Positions 35,693 through 44,541 are shown, counted from the first letter of the stretch. The stretch is DNA of 64,000 nucleotides from Holdemania massiliensis AP2 (GCF_000327285.1 NZ_HE998567.1:1621090-1685089); one strand, 5' to 3'. Notes: generated from the sequence alone by a model not told the origin. Program-made: numbers and translations.

Positions 35693-36727
35693 TTACCCGA
35701 TACTGGACATGATGTTCATCAACGGCAGCATGACCGACAGCAGGATCGCGCCGACAATCACCGACAGCAGGACGATCATCAGCGGTTCAATCGTATTGAG
35801 AAATTGATTCACGGCAGTTTCCGTATCTTCATCATAGCGCTGTGCGACCTGGGCGATCATCTCATCCCCCCGGCCTGCCCGCAGTCCAATGCCAATCATC
35901 CGCGCATAGGCTTCTTTGAATAATCCGCAGTCCAACAAAGCCCGATCCAGGTTTTCCCCGGCCGCGACTTTCTGAGCGCATTGCTGAATCTGCTTTTTGA
36001 CTGCCGGATGTTCGATCAAACTTTCGACCCCCTGCAGCGCTTCACTGATTTCTACACCGCTGCGGGTAAACAGCGACAGGGCAAACGCCGCCTGCGCCAA
36101 CGCCAGTTCCCGGCACACCCCGCGGATCAAAGGCACACCCGCTAGCAGCGCAGTAAGCGATTGTTGGGGATTGCGGATATGCCGCCAGCCGATCCAGGCG
36201 GCACCCAAAAGAGCCAGCACTGCCACCGCGGCCGCCGCCAAAATCAGCGCAGTCCCCGCCTGCATCAGCATTTGTGCCGATATCGGCAGCGATACGCCAA
36301 GATTGCGCAGCACTTCATCAAAGACCGGCAGCACCTTGAACAAAATCACACCGACGACCACTAACACCATGATTAACAGGATCAGTGGGTAGGTCAGCGC
36401 GTTTTTCAGATTGATCCGAATCTTTTCCATGCGCTGATAATACTGGGACAGCGCTTCCAGCACCTGATCCAGATAGCCGGTCTGTTCACCGATCTGAACC
36501 ATCCGGATCATATAGGAATCAAACGCTTCCGTTTTTGCCAGACTCTCCGCCAGCGTTTCTCCCAGCTCTACTTCATTCTTCATTTTCAACAGTGCATCAT
36601 GCATTTCCGTATCCGGCTGGTCGTTGGCAATGACCGCCAGGCCTTCTTCGCAGGATAAGCCTGAGCTGATCATCATAGCCAGCTGCTGACACAACAATGC
36701 ACATTCATTTCCGGAGATTTTTTTCAT
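35693..36727 (-). CDS. pilC: Type II secretion F/PilC family membrane platform protein
   Basis: A 344-residue protein with two repeated GspF domains and three membrane helices. Seen are LAMMISSGLSCEEGLAVI, QIGEQTGYLDQVLEALSQYY, FTRSGVEISEALQGVE and IGLRAGRGDEMIAQVAQRY. It is the inner-membrane platform of type IV pili or Com-type systems. No PilB-type extension ATPase, main pilin or prepilin peptidase gene is in the window, so these must lie elsewhere. Confidence 0.9.
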   Translation of the reverse strand: MKKISGNECALLCQQLAMMISSGLSCEEGLAVIANDQPDTEMHDALLKMKNEVELGETLAESLAKTEAFDSYMIRMVQIGEQTGYLDQVLEALSQYYQRMEKIRINLKNALTYPLILLIMVLVVVGVILFKVLPVFDEVLRNLGVSLPISAQMLMQAGTALILAAAAVAVLALLGAAWIGWRHIRNPQQSLTALLAGVPLIRGVCRELALAQAAFALSLFTRSGVEISEALQGVESLIEHPAVKKQIQQCAQKVAAGENLDRALLDCGLFKEAYARMIGIGLRAGRGDEMIAQVAQRYDEDTETAVNQFLNTIEPLMIVLLSVIVGAILLSVMLPLMNIMSSIG

Positions 36728-36742
36728 CGTTTCCTGCCCCCT

Positions 36743-37645
36743 TTAATAACGATATTTATCATGATATTCGCCCTTGTATTTCATCTGGGTTGAGGCATAA
36801 GTCGGATCCATCCGCGTCCATGTTTCCTTTTCAAAATAGATTTCCGGGTTGATCCAGCCCGCACCGCGGACATAGACTTCTACCCAGGCATGATAACCTT
36901 CGTCTACATAGCCGGTGATCAGCCGCGTCGGTATCTGCTGAACCCGCAGCATCGCACTCATCAAGGCCGCATAATCAAAGCAGATCCCTTTGCCTTCCGC
37001 CAGGGTCTCATCGACAATCGGCAGCACGTACTGATCTTTGACTTTTTCAACCTTATCCCAATCATAGCTGACATGACCGACCACATAGTTATAAATCGTC
37101 AGCACCCGCTCCAATTCTGTCCTGCAGGTCTGCGTCAGATCAAATGACTTGAGCACGCTGGCTGACTGCGGCGTATAGTTCACAATCTGATTGGGATAGA
37201 GATACGGCAGCGTTTCTTCCGCCAGCTGCACATCCAAAGTCTGTTTAAACAGAACCGCATAGCGTGTTCCTTCAATATTCTCATAACCGCGAAGCTCATA
37301 CTGCCCGCTGCCCTGAGTCAGAGGATAAGTGATATATTCCCCATCCCGATCAATATCGTACGGATATTCCTCGCCGTCCTTCATGATCTTCAATTTCAGG
37401 CGGCGATGATCGGTGCTTAACGTTTTCACCATAATGTAGCCTTGATCGGTATGACTGGCGTCAATCTGAATCAGGCTGTCCCCCAGGATAACATTCCCGG
37501 AGGCTTCCGGAAGCCGAATTTCTGAGGGCGTGGGGGAAGGTGTCTGTTCGGTGGGCGTCGGGTATTCCTGCGCCGCAGCCGGTTTTCCAGAGGAGCTGCA
37601 GGCCGTTAGCAGCAATGCCAAAGCCAGCCATCTGCGTATTTTCAA
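36743..37645 (-). CDS. Lipoprotein with transglutaminase-like domain
   Basis: A 300-residue protein. A lipoprotein signal (RRWLALALLLTACSSSGK) anchors it outside the membrane. A Pro/Thr-rich linker follows. The C-terminal half is a transglutaminase-like fold with the catalytic triad visible: Cys in GKGICFDYAAL, His in GYHAWVEVYV, and Asp in RMDPTYAS. Most bacterial relatives act as proteases or amidases. It lies 15 bases upstream of pilC, in the same operon, and may process or link surface proteins. Confidence 0.85.
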   Translation of the reverse strand: MKIRRWLALALLLTACSSSGKPAAAQEYPTPTEQTPSPTPSEIRLPEASGNVILGDSLIQIDASHTDQGYIMVKTLSTDHRRLKLKIMKDGEEYPYDIDRDGEYITYPLTQGSGQYELRGYENIEGTRYAVLFKQTLDVQLAEETLPYLYPNQIVNYTPQSASVLKSFDLTQTCRTELERVLTIYNYVVGHVSYDWDKVEKVKDQYVLPIVDETLAEGKGICFDYAALMSAMLRVQQIPTRLITGYVDEGYHAWVEVYVRGAGWINPEIYFEKETWTRMDPTYASTQMKYKGEYHDKYRY

Positions 37646-37883
37646 GATCAGCCCTCCTCCTTTCCTTCTTTTCCTGTTTTATTATAGCACAATCCGACTG
37701 ATTCCCAAGCCGCAGATCGCGGTCGGACCGAACCTTGCAAACACCGCATTCAAGACCTGTTGAAAAGTTGTCAGGCGGTTTTTTCGTGCCGGATTGCCGC
37801 TCATCTTCAGCGTTTTTTATTATGCCAGAAGGAAGTTAGAAAACCGTTAGAATCGAAAGAAATTCCGGAATAATTTTGATTTT

Positions 37884-39038
37884 TCAGCCTTGCCGGCTTT
37901 TCTCTTTCAGCTGCTCATATTCATAATTCAGCCGGCAGCGTGAAGATGGGATTTTTTTATAAAAGCGCCGTGCCAAACGATCCATGACCAACGCCGTATC
38001 TTCCTTTTGCCGCACATTCATCAGAATACCGAACTGCGTCTTGCTGAAACGGGTATAAACGTCGTTAGCCCGCAGTCCGGAACGAATAATGCGGTTTAAC
38101 TGATCTCCGCTGTCCTGCGTGGATAATTTCGCATCCGTGACTTTCAAACTGACGATCACCAGTACGGCGGGTTCCTGATTCCGGCATGCCTCCAACCGTT
38201 TATTCTGTACCAGCTTGGCGAAGACCGGACGTTCGCAATAAAAAGCAGCTGGCTCCGAAGCACTCTCCAACTCCGCTAAGTAATCCACGGGCGTCAGCTC
38301 TTTCTCCTCATTATTGGCTTTTACAAAGTAGACCAGCGACTGGCTTTGACCTTGAAATTCCATTCCAAACTCCTTGTAAAACGAACCGGATATTTTCTCA
38401 TAATGCTGAATCGCCCGTGCATATTTCTTCTGATCCAGCAGAATTTTCAAATACAGATAATTCAGCTGATCTTGATACTGATCCTGCTGAAGAGCTTTCA
38501 ACAGTATATTTTCCGCCTGCTGTGTGCGCTGCTGATCGGCCAGTGTCTGAGCGGCTGTCTGTACACGCTGCAAATACAGCTGCCAGTATTGTTCACGATA
38601 CGTATAGATCCAGCTTTGATCCAAACCTGGAAGAAACTCTCCGGGATATTGCTGCATCAGCGCTTCCGTCTGTTCTTCGTTCAAGGATGAAACATCCAGC
38701 GGAATATTCAGAGCATCGATGTCCAAGCTCAGATTCGCACAGTTAAAACTGTAGCCTCCCCGCTGCGTCAAAATCCAGCTGCCGGCTTCCGAAACGGGCA
38801 GTTCTTCCAAACATTTACGCAAGCGATGGACTGTAAACTTCATCGCGTTGAGCGGATTTTTTGAATCTTCCCAAAACATCTCGATCAGCTTTTCTTTCGT
38901 AACCAGTATATTATGATTCAAACAAAGGTAAGCAAGAAAAGAAGCCGTCTGCTTTCCTAAATAGCCGACCAGATCAATTGTTTGATCCTGACTTCTCAAA
39001 ATAAATCCGCCGAGCATCTGAATGCTAATCTTCTCCAT
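37884..39038 (-). CDS. BTAD-type regulator with degenerate GGDEF-like tail
   Basis: A 384-residue protein. Residues 1-100 are an OmpR/SARP-like winged helix (FMEDSK-like region reading MFWEDSKNPLNAMKFTVHRL). Residues 105-235 form a helical BTAD/TPR domain. The tail, from about residue 285, follows GGDEF-domain order (VLVIVSLKV, then LNRIIRSGLRANDVYTRFSK, then TQFGILMN), with SKTQF in place of GGDEF, so it cannot make c-di-GMP. It is divergent from a c-di-GMP phosphodiesterase-like gene and may control it or the pilus operon. Confidence 0.75.
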   Translation of the reverse strand: MEKISIQMLGGFILRSQDQTIDLVGYLGKQTASFLAYLCLNHNILVTKEKLIEMFWEDSKNPLNAMKFTVHRLRKCLEELPVSEAGSWILTQRGGYSFNCANLSLDIDALNIPLDVSSLNEEQTEALMQQYPGEFLPGLDQSWIYTYREQYWQLYLQRVQTAAQTLADQQRTQQAENILLKALQQDQYQDQLNYLYLKILLDQKKYARAIQHYEKISGSFYKEFGMEFQGQSQSLVYFVKANNEEKELTPVDYLAELESASEPAAFYCERPVFAKLVQNKRLEACRNQEPAVLVIVSLKVTDAKLSTQDSGDQLNRIIRSGLRANDVYTRFSKTQFGILMNVRQKEDTALVMDRLARRFYKKIPSSRCRLNYEYEQLKEKSRQG

Positions 39039-39125
39039 CCTCTGGCCTCCCCACCTAATGCACCCCTATTATAGAGCAATCCTCATGATTTTTGTAACTT
39101 CTGAACGCTATTTGTTAAAAATATT

Positions 39126-39153
39126 TTGGTTATCAAATTGTAGATGATATAAT
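39126..39153 (+). promoter_or_regulatory. Promoter of the GGDEF-EAL gene
   Basis: TTGGTT (39126-39131) and TATAAT (39148-39153) are 16 bases apart, about 30 bases before the start codon. Confidence 0.65.
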
Positions 39154-39182
39154 AAAAGACAGTAAAAACGGGGGTGTTTTTC

Positions 39183-40508
39183 ATGGCCCATCGCATCCAT
39201 CGTCCCTTACCTTCCGCCTCATTGACAATTGACCAGCAACATCCAAAATCGCTCTTTTATCAACAAAAGCGGCAGTTTCCCCATTCACTGGTTTTGATGA
39301 TCATCGATATCAAAAAGTTTCAGCGCATCAATACCCTTTACGGCTATGCGGCCGGGGATGAAATTCTGCGGCAGGTTTATGCCGTGCTGCAGAAGCATCG
39401 GCAAAAAGAAGAGGCGCTGTTCCGTTTGGCGGAAGATCAATTTTTGTTCTTCCTGCATGATGAAACCAACGAGATTACCCTTGAGCGACTGCTCGTCTTT
39501 GACCGTGAGATTTATCAGCTGCATTATCAAGGACAATGGCTGCGGCTCCTATTGTCCTTCGGCATTCATCGGGTGCAGCCTGGCGATGAATATCAGCAGG
39601 CTTTGGATTATGCCGATAACGCACGTCGCTATGAACCGGATTATTCACGATACAGTTCCTCTTATGAATTTTCCAGTCCGGCGATCCAGGACCCGATCAC
39701 CCAGCGGGCGCAGATTGAAACGTGGATGCATCCGGCCCTGGACAAACCGGAGTTTGTGGTTTTCATTCAGCCGAAAATCAGGTTAAACGACGGTCGGATT
39801 GATGGCGGGGAAGCTTTGATCCGCTGGTATCACGAGGGGGCGCAGGTTCCGCTGCATGTTTTTCTGCCCATCTTTGTCCAAAATACCTTTATCCGTAAAA
39901 TCGACCAGTTTGTCTTCGATCAGCTTTGCCAGTGTTTTACCCGCTGGTTAGATCAAGGTTTGCCGGTTGTCCCCATCAGCTGCAATCTTTCACGGCCTTC
40001 CTTTATGGACACGGAATATCTCAGTGAAATCCTAACGATTTTTAATCGCTACGCGCTGCCGCAATCGCTGTTTGAATTTGAATTGTCGGAAGAAATTGAA
40101 TTGAACAACGAAGTCACCTTACTGGACTCCATGCAGGATATTCAAAAACGGGGTTTTTCCTGTTCGCTGGATGACTTCGGGTCCGGTTATTCCTCACTCA
40201 GTCTGCTCAGCTCCCTGCCGGTTTCTACGATTAAGCTGGACCGCAGCTTTTTCAATGAACCGTTGAATGAAAAGAAGCAAATTGTATTGCGAGAGCTGTT
40301 GACGATTCTGCACGGATTGGGTATGCAAACCGTCGCTGAGGGTGTAGAATCTCAGGAATACATTGATTTCCTGCGGACACACGGCTGTGATTTCGTACAG
40401 GGGTTTTATTACAGCACGCCGGTGCCGATTCCGGAATTCGAACGCATGTTGATTCAGCAACCCTTTCTTCATCACGAACAATCAACAAGAAAGGACTGTA
40501 ACGTTTAA
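39183..40508 (+). CDS. GGDEF-EAL protein, probable c-di-GMP phosphodiesterase
   Basis: A 441-residue protein started at the ATG at 39183, with GGGGGTG as ribosome site; a GTG three codons earlier lies inside that site. The GGDEF domain (about 25-160) is degenerate, with LAEDQF in place of GGDEF. The EAL domain (about 185-430) keeps its catalytic set: GGEALIRWY, ISCNLSRPSF, FEFELSEEIE, CSLDDFGSGYSSL, TIKLDRSFF, VAEGVES and VQGFYYSTP. It should break down c-di-GMP in the cytoplasm. Pilus genes nearby suggest a link to surface motility. Confidence 0.88.
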   Translation: MAHRIHRPLPSASLTIDQQHPKSLFYQQKRQFPHSLVLMIIDIKKFQRINTLYGYAAGDEILRQVYAVLQKHRQKEEALFRLAEDQFLFFLHDETNEITLERLLVFDREIYQLHYQGQWLRLLLSFGIHRVQPGDEYQQALDYADNARRYEPDYSRYSSSYEFSSPAIQDPITQRAQIETWMHPALDKPEFVVFIQPKIRLNDGRIDGGEALIRWYHEGAQVPLHVFLPIFVQNTFIRKIDQFVFDQLCQCFTRWLDQGLPVVPISCNLSRPSFMDTEYLSEILTIFNRYALPQSLFEFELSEEIELNNEVTLLDSMQDIQKRGFSCSLDDFGSGYSSLSLLSSLPVSTIKLDRSFFNEPLNEKKQIVLRELLTILHGLGMQTVAEGVESQEYIDFLRTHGCDFVQGFYYSTPVPIPEFERMLIQQPFLHHEQSTRKDCNV

Positions 40509-40574
40509 AAAAGAGCTGAATGAAGCATTTTAGGTTCTTACTCAGTTAAGGGTATAGCTAAAGACATGATAAAA

Positions 40575-40629
40575 GGAACAGTAAAATTATGCCGTTCACT
40601 GCGCATAATTCCGCTGTTCCTCTTTTTTG
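40575..40629 (+). terminator. Terminator of the GGDEF-EAL gene
   Basis: AGGAACAG (40575-40582) pairs with CTGTTCCT (40615-40622), with an inner stem AATTATGC/GCATAATT. CTTTTTT follows on the plus strand. Confidence 0.78.
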
Positions 40630-40693
40630 TTGTTTACGATTCATCCAAATCCAAGTAAGAACCGCGTTTTGCAACGTTTCGACAGATTCTTTC

Positions 40694-41176
40694 TTAACCT
40701 AAAATAAAGTGATTGAGCGCTCCGAATAAACCTGCGCTGGCTAACCCCATGATGATGCCGGCTAACAAAACACCGCCCATAACGGCCATGACACTGGATT
40801 TAAAATCCATATCCAGAAAACTGGCGGCCAGTGTTCCGGTCCAGGCGCCGGTACCCGGCAGCGGAATTCCAACGAACAGCAGCAGCGCGATAAACAAACC
40901 GCGGCCAGCTTTGGCCTGAAGTTTTTTCCCGCCCTTTTCTCCTTTGTCCAGACAATAGGTGAAGAACTTGCCGATTATCGGTTTATCCGCGCCCCAGATC
41001 AGCACCTTGCGGGCAAACAAGTAAATAAACGGAACCGGCAGCATATTGCCGACAATGGCGACAACATAGGAAGACCACAGCGGCATCCCGAAAGCCTGAG
41101 AGTAAGGAATAGCTCCGCGCAGCTCAATCAGGGGAACCATGGATATTAGAAAAACTAAGAAATATTTTTTTAACAT
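40694..41176 (-). CDS. Small multidrug export family membrane protein
   Basis: A 160-residue membrane protein started at the ATG at 41176 (MLKKYFLVFLIS), with GGAG nine bases upstream; the frame continues to a TTG five codons earlier. The sequence (VPLIELRGAIPYSQAFG, then GIPLPGTGAWTGTLAA and GVLLAGIIMG) fits the COG2426 small multidrug export group, distantly like DedA. The transported compound is not known. Confidence 0.85.
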   Translation of the reverse strand: MLKKYFLVFLISMVPLIELRGAIPYSQAFGMPLWSSYVVAIVGNMLPVPFIYLFARKVLIWGADKPIIGKFFTYCLDKGEKGGKKLQAKAGRGLFIALLLFVGIPLPGTGAWTGTLAASFLDMDFKSSVMAVMGGVLLAGIIMGLASAGLFGALNHFILG

Positions 41177-41422
41177 GCTTGAGTACTCCAATTCTTTTTT
41201 ATCTTTACAGCATTGCCATTGTACACGAATTCAAACTAAGATACAAGGCAAAACCGTGTTTCTTAAGGGTTTCTTAGAAATTTCCAATTTCCTCTTATCC
41301 AGGCATAAATTCTGCCGAAAACGATCCGATATCTTTTTTCATGAAGTATCATTCAGATGATGAAACAGGGGGGAAAGCTGCTGCGAACTGCCGCTTTCTT
41401 GAGTTTTTCCCTTTTCGCTTGT

Positions 41423-41606
41423 TCAGCCTGACTGCTTTATTTCCGCAGCGACCGGCCATCGTAAATTGTTGGCAGCCTCATAATAGCCCAATTGGCGGCA
41501 GGTCTCGATGACCAGACGCTAAATCCGCTCAGACAACGCTGCGCATTTCTCCGCAAAATCATACTGATCATGGCCCTGTTTATTTGCTGGGATATCCTTT
41601 TACCCT
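41423..41606 (-). pseudogene. Fragment of an unknown gene
   Basis: On the minus strand a frame reads DIPANKQGHDQYDF, then CAALSERI, a TAG stop, then RLVIETCRQLGYYEAANNLR to a stop at 41423. The composition is protein-like on both sides of the stop, so it looks like the eroded end of a gene. No family was recognised. The rest of 41177-41422 and 41660-41950 shows only short hairpins. Confidence 0.35.
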
Positions 41607-41630
41607 TTACAGAATGGTATTGCTCGCAGA

Positions 41631-41655
41631 AAAAGCCTTGATTTTATAAGGCTTT
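41631..41655 (-). terminator. Terminator-like hairpin
   Basis: AAAGCCTT (41632-41639) pairs with AAGGCTTT (41648-41655), and TTTTTC follows on the minus strand. It lies beyond the broken nuclease gene. A second hairpin, GGATAGA/TCTATCC, is at 41663-41680. Confidence 0.55.
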
Positions 41656-41951
41656 CCCGGCAGGATAGAGCATTCTATCCCCACCGATAATTTACTAGAA
41701 ATTAATCAGAAGCCCTCTGATCAATCGATAATCTTTATCCTTTTTCAAAACATTTTTGAAAAATTATTCAATCTCCGTGCGGCCTTCTGCAGCAACGTCA
41801 CGCTTTCCACATTCGTACCAAATCAAAACATATCCCCCACAAAATCACAGAAATGTGGGCAATATTTATACAGTTCTAATACTGTTCGTGCATCCCTTTT
41901 CCCACAAAATATAAGTTCCATTAATTTTGCACCACCCTGAGGCAAAATTTA

Positions 41952-42820
41952 TTATTTTTTTATATCGCCGATGTTCTCTTCCCCTGTCTTACCAGCTTCC
42001 AACGCTTGATATTCCTGATTTAATTCTCGCAGCAATTCTTCCTCACTTGGTAAATACTATTTGTATTTTGAGGCAAAAATCTGTGTTTCATTTTCTGGCA
42101 ACGTATATTTGACCACAGATTCGCTTTTGTCCGCACATAACACAATATCAATTGGTGGATTATCTCCTTCATTCATAAGCTCTCGTTTATAATAATGAAC
42201 ATACATCTGCATCTGCCCTAAATCCTGATGTGTTAAATCCTCAACTTTTAAATCTATTAAGACAAAACATTTTAAAATATAATTATAAAATACAAGGTCA
42301 ATTCTAAAATGACGTCCATCAAATGTTATTCTTTTCTGCCTCGCAACAAATGAAAAACCTCTGCCAAGTTCCAAAAGGAATTTCTGCAAATGTGTGATTA
42401 ACACTTGTTCTAAATCACTTTCATAGAAATCATCATTCTGTGTTAGCCCAAGAAATTCCAACACATATAGGTCGCGATAACATCCTCTGGTTTCTTCGCC
42501 GGCTCTAATATCTGTATTTCCTTTGCAACTTGCTCTTTATTTTTACTGGATAGTAACCTTTCATAAAAGTAGGAATTTATCTGACGCTCAAGTTATCTTG
42601 TACTCCATTGGGATTTTACAGCTTCCTGCATATAAAATTCTCGTGCATTTTCATTCTCCACTCTCATCAGAAGCCGATAATGCGTCCAACTCAATTCGCT
42701 ACGCAGTGCGTAGCCATTTGGAAATGTTAAATAAAATTGCCGCATATTTTTCAAATTCGCAATTGTAAATCCCTTTCCAAAATCCTTTGTCATCTGCTTT
42801 GATATTATTCTCGTATTTTG
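41952..42820 (-). pseudogene. Broken YhcG/DUF1016-type PD-(D/E)xK nuclease
   Basis: Three pieces in line make one protein. The first (42593-42793) has FGKGFTIANLKNMRQFYLTF and LSWTHYRLLMRVEN. A TAA stop then replaces what is normally Gln before LERQINSYFYERLL. A one-base shift near 42480 leads to RDLYVLEFLGL. The third piece (42057-42464) holds the nuclease core HFRIDLVFYNYILKCFVLIDLK, and a TAG at 42057 cuts off YLPSEEELLRELNQE, which ends at 41952. The N-terminus is missing at the junction with the winged-helix fragment. YhcG-type proteins are known as nucleases of restriction-like systems; this copy is dead. Confidence 0.85.
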
Positions 42821-42828
42821 TTATTTTA

Positions 42829-43065
42829 CTATTTTATTACAATCCATCTTCCATCTCGTTTTGATCCGATTCTTTCGATAACTTTTTTATTTTGTAGAGA
42901 GATGAAAGTTCGCTCTATGGTTCTTTTTGTTAATCCAATCTTAGCTGCAAGCTCTTCTGAAGTGTAGGCTGAATCTTCAATGAGTAAAGAAACAACTTTC
43001 TTCTCAGTCTTATTCAAACCGACATTCAAACCGACATTCAAACCGACATTTTTAATTATCAGGAT
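42829..43065 (-). pseudogene. Winged-helix fragment, end of a Schlafen/AlbA-2-type regulator
   Basis: An open frame of about 78 codons with no ATG and no ribosome site. It reads NVGLNVGLNVGLNKTEKKV, then SAYTSEELAAKIGLTKRTIE and KKVIERIGSKRDGRWIVIK. The NVGLN repeat and this winged helix form the usual C-terminus of AlbA-2 (Schlafen-like) ATP-binding regulators. The main domain is gone, replaced by the GIY-YIG gene that ends at its edge. It might be expressed by read-through, but decay is more likely. Confidence 0.6.
43013..43048. repeat. Three 12-bp direct repeats
   Basis: TTCAAACCGACA is repeated three times without gaps (43013-43024, 43025-43036, 43037-43048). On the minus strand it encodes the NVGL repeat of the winged-helix fragment. 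Copy number could vary by slippage. Confidence 0.9.
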
Positions 43066-43693
43066 TTAACTTTGCTCTTAAGTCTGCAAGAATTATACCA
43101 TTGTAAGTAAAGTGCTGTGGACCAGCAATTGATTTTACACCAAGAAGAACACCCGCAAGAGAACTAAGTGAATAATCTTCTCCCTCGTAAGAAATATGTC
43201 TATCATCAATAACCGTACATACAACTTCCGGATGTTCTAAAGAAATCACTTTTTCTCCAGGCTTGATATTGCACATAGAAAATCTAAATGAACTAAGCCT
43301 TGCTTTTTTTGCTTGCTGTTCTTCCTCTTGTTCCTCAGGTGACGCAACATGCTTAACCAGATTATCTTCTAAACCATTTATTTGAGCAATTGCTTCGAAT
43401 AATTTATATGCTTCTTCCGGTGTCATATTATAAAACTCTCTTACTCTGACTTTACCATCACTTAAAGAATCTTTTGAACGTAAACTTGGATTCAATGAAT
43501 CAATAATATCATGCACCTTTTTATCTTGAAGACGATTATTCACTTCATATGTCGCATAAATTCTAAATGCAAATGGTGTACATTCAGTCTTGTTTAATTG
43601 ATTCAGTCTTTTCTGTGGGTCATCAGCATATCCTATTTTTACCCAATCAGGAAAAGAAGGATTTGTTAAAATATAAATATATCCTTTACTCAT
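43052..43693 (-). CDS. GIY-YIG (T5orf172-like) nuclease with RAMA domain
   Basis: A 213-residue protein. Residues 1-95 are a GIY-YIG fold of the T5orf172/MUG113 type (GYIYILTNPSFPDWVKIGYA, then DPQKRLNQLNKT, with EF near residue 87). After a Glu-rich linker, residues 145-210 match a RAMA domain, which is known from restriction and modified-DNA recognition systems (GEKVISLEHPEVVCTVIDD, then DYSLSSLAGVLLG and AGPQHFTYNG). This suggests a nuclease guided by DNA context or modification. It follows its upstream partner by two bases. Confidence 0.8.
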   Translation of the reverse strand: MSKGYIYILTNPSFPDWVKIGYADDPQKRLNQLNKTECTPFAFRIYATYEVNNRLQDKKVHDIIDSLNPSLRSKDSLSDGKVRVREFYNMTPEEAYKLFEAIAQINGLEDNLVKHVASPEEQEEEQQAKKARLSSFRFSMCNIKPGEKVISLEHPEVVCTVIDDRHISYEGEDYSLSSLAGVLLGVKSIAGPQHFTYNGIILADLRAKLNPDN

Positions 43694-43695
43694 GA

Positions 43696-44346
43696 TTACT
43701 TTTCTCCATATAGCACTTTATCTTCAGCTTCATTTTTCCTTTTTATAGGAATCATAAAAATTTCATCGCGTAAATCACAAGAAGAAATTTTGACAACATT
43801 TGCAATGCTTTCTATTGAAGATTCAAACGAGTATTCTTTATGATCACATTCTTTCGGCAATGATTCGAAAACAACAAGTCGATATTCTTTCTGATGCACA
43901 TAAAACGGATGTTTGATAAATAGATTTAATCCGTTCTTATTATTGACCAATATTGCAAACTCGTTGTTTCTTATAACATGATATTGAACCTCTCCAGCGT
44001 TCATTTTATATCCATAGGTATTTAACGTTGGCAAAACACTTACAAATTTTTCATAGTCTAAAACAACAGCATATCCATTCTGACAGTGAAAATCATCAAT
44101 ACATTTTTTTAACACTTTAATAAATCCATTTTCGATTTCACTCTCTTCAACAGAATACAAGCAATAAATCGGAAAATGATTATTCATATATATCATTTTA
44201 TTATGAGATAATGCACCCTCACGAATATCACCTTGGCCTAATTCAAAACTATGATAATAGGAAGCGGGACGCATAAACAACTTGCCATTTGTTAAAGTTT
44301 TAGCGTGTAATTCTTCTGAAACAAATTTTATTAAATATTTAGGCAT
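43696..44346 (-). CDS. Unknown protein, DUF2971-like, partner of the GIY-YIG gene
   Basis: A 216-residue protein. The start KYLIKFVSEELHAKTLTNGK, followed by LFMRPASYYHSFE and later HQKEYRLVVFE, resembles proteins of the DUF2971 type seen in defence islands, but the match is loose. It is soluble. It is two bases from the GIY-YIG gene and on the same strand, so the two form an operon. The start at 44346 has AAGGGAG upstream. Function not assigned. Confidence 0.65.
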   Translation of the reverse strand: MPKYLIKFVSEELHAKTLTNGKLFMRPASYYHSFELGQGDIREGALSHNKMIYMNNHFPIYCLYSVEESEIENGFIKVLKKCIDDFHCQNGYAVVLDYEKFVSVLPTLNTYGYKMNAGEVQYHVIRNNEFAILVNNKNGLNLFIKHPFYVHQKEYRLVVFESLPKECDHKEYSFESSIESIANVVKISSCDLRDEIFMIPIKRKNEAEDKVLYGEK

Positions 44347-44350
44347 TTCA

Positions 44351-44507
44351 TCACTCCCTTGGTTTAATTATTTCTTTAATAAAGGCAATTTCATCTTCTG
44401 ATAAATTTCTAAAATAGACTTAATCTATACAATATTTGACTCTTAATAAAATCTTGAACTCGAATATTTTCAAATACTTGTTTTGAAAATTTAACTTTAG
44501 TAGTCAT
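44351..44507 (-). pseudogene. Frameshifted small gene ahead of the GIY-YIG operon
   Basis: From an ATG at 44507 the frame reads MTTKVKFSKQVFENIRVQDF, then IKSQILYRLSLF and stops. The next frame continues with RNLSEDEIAFIKEIIKPRE and stops at 44351. A single-base change near TCTATTTTAG would join them into about 51 residues. The end overlaps the ribosome site of the next gene. It may be the remains of a small antitoxin-like or regulatory protein. Confidence 0.5.
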
Positions 44508-44541
44508 CTATTAAATCATCTGAAAATGCCTAAACGTATCT

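Noticed and set aside
38186..38746. 186-codon plus-strand frame
   Set aside because: It is antisense to the BTAD regulator gene.
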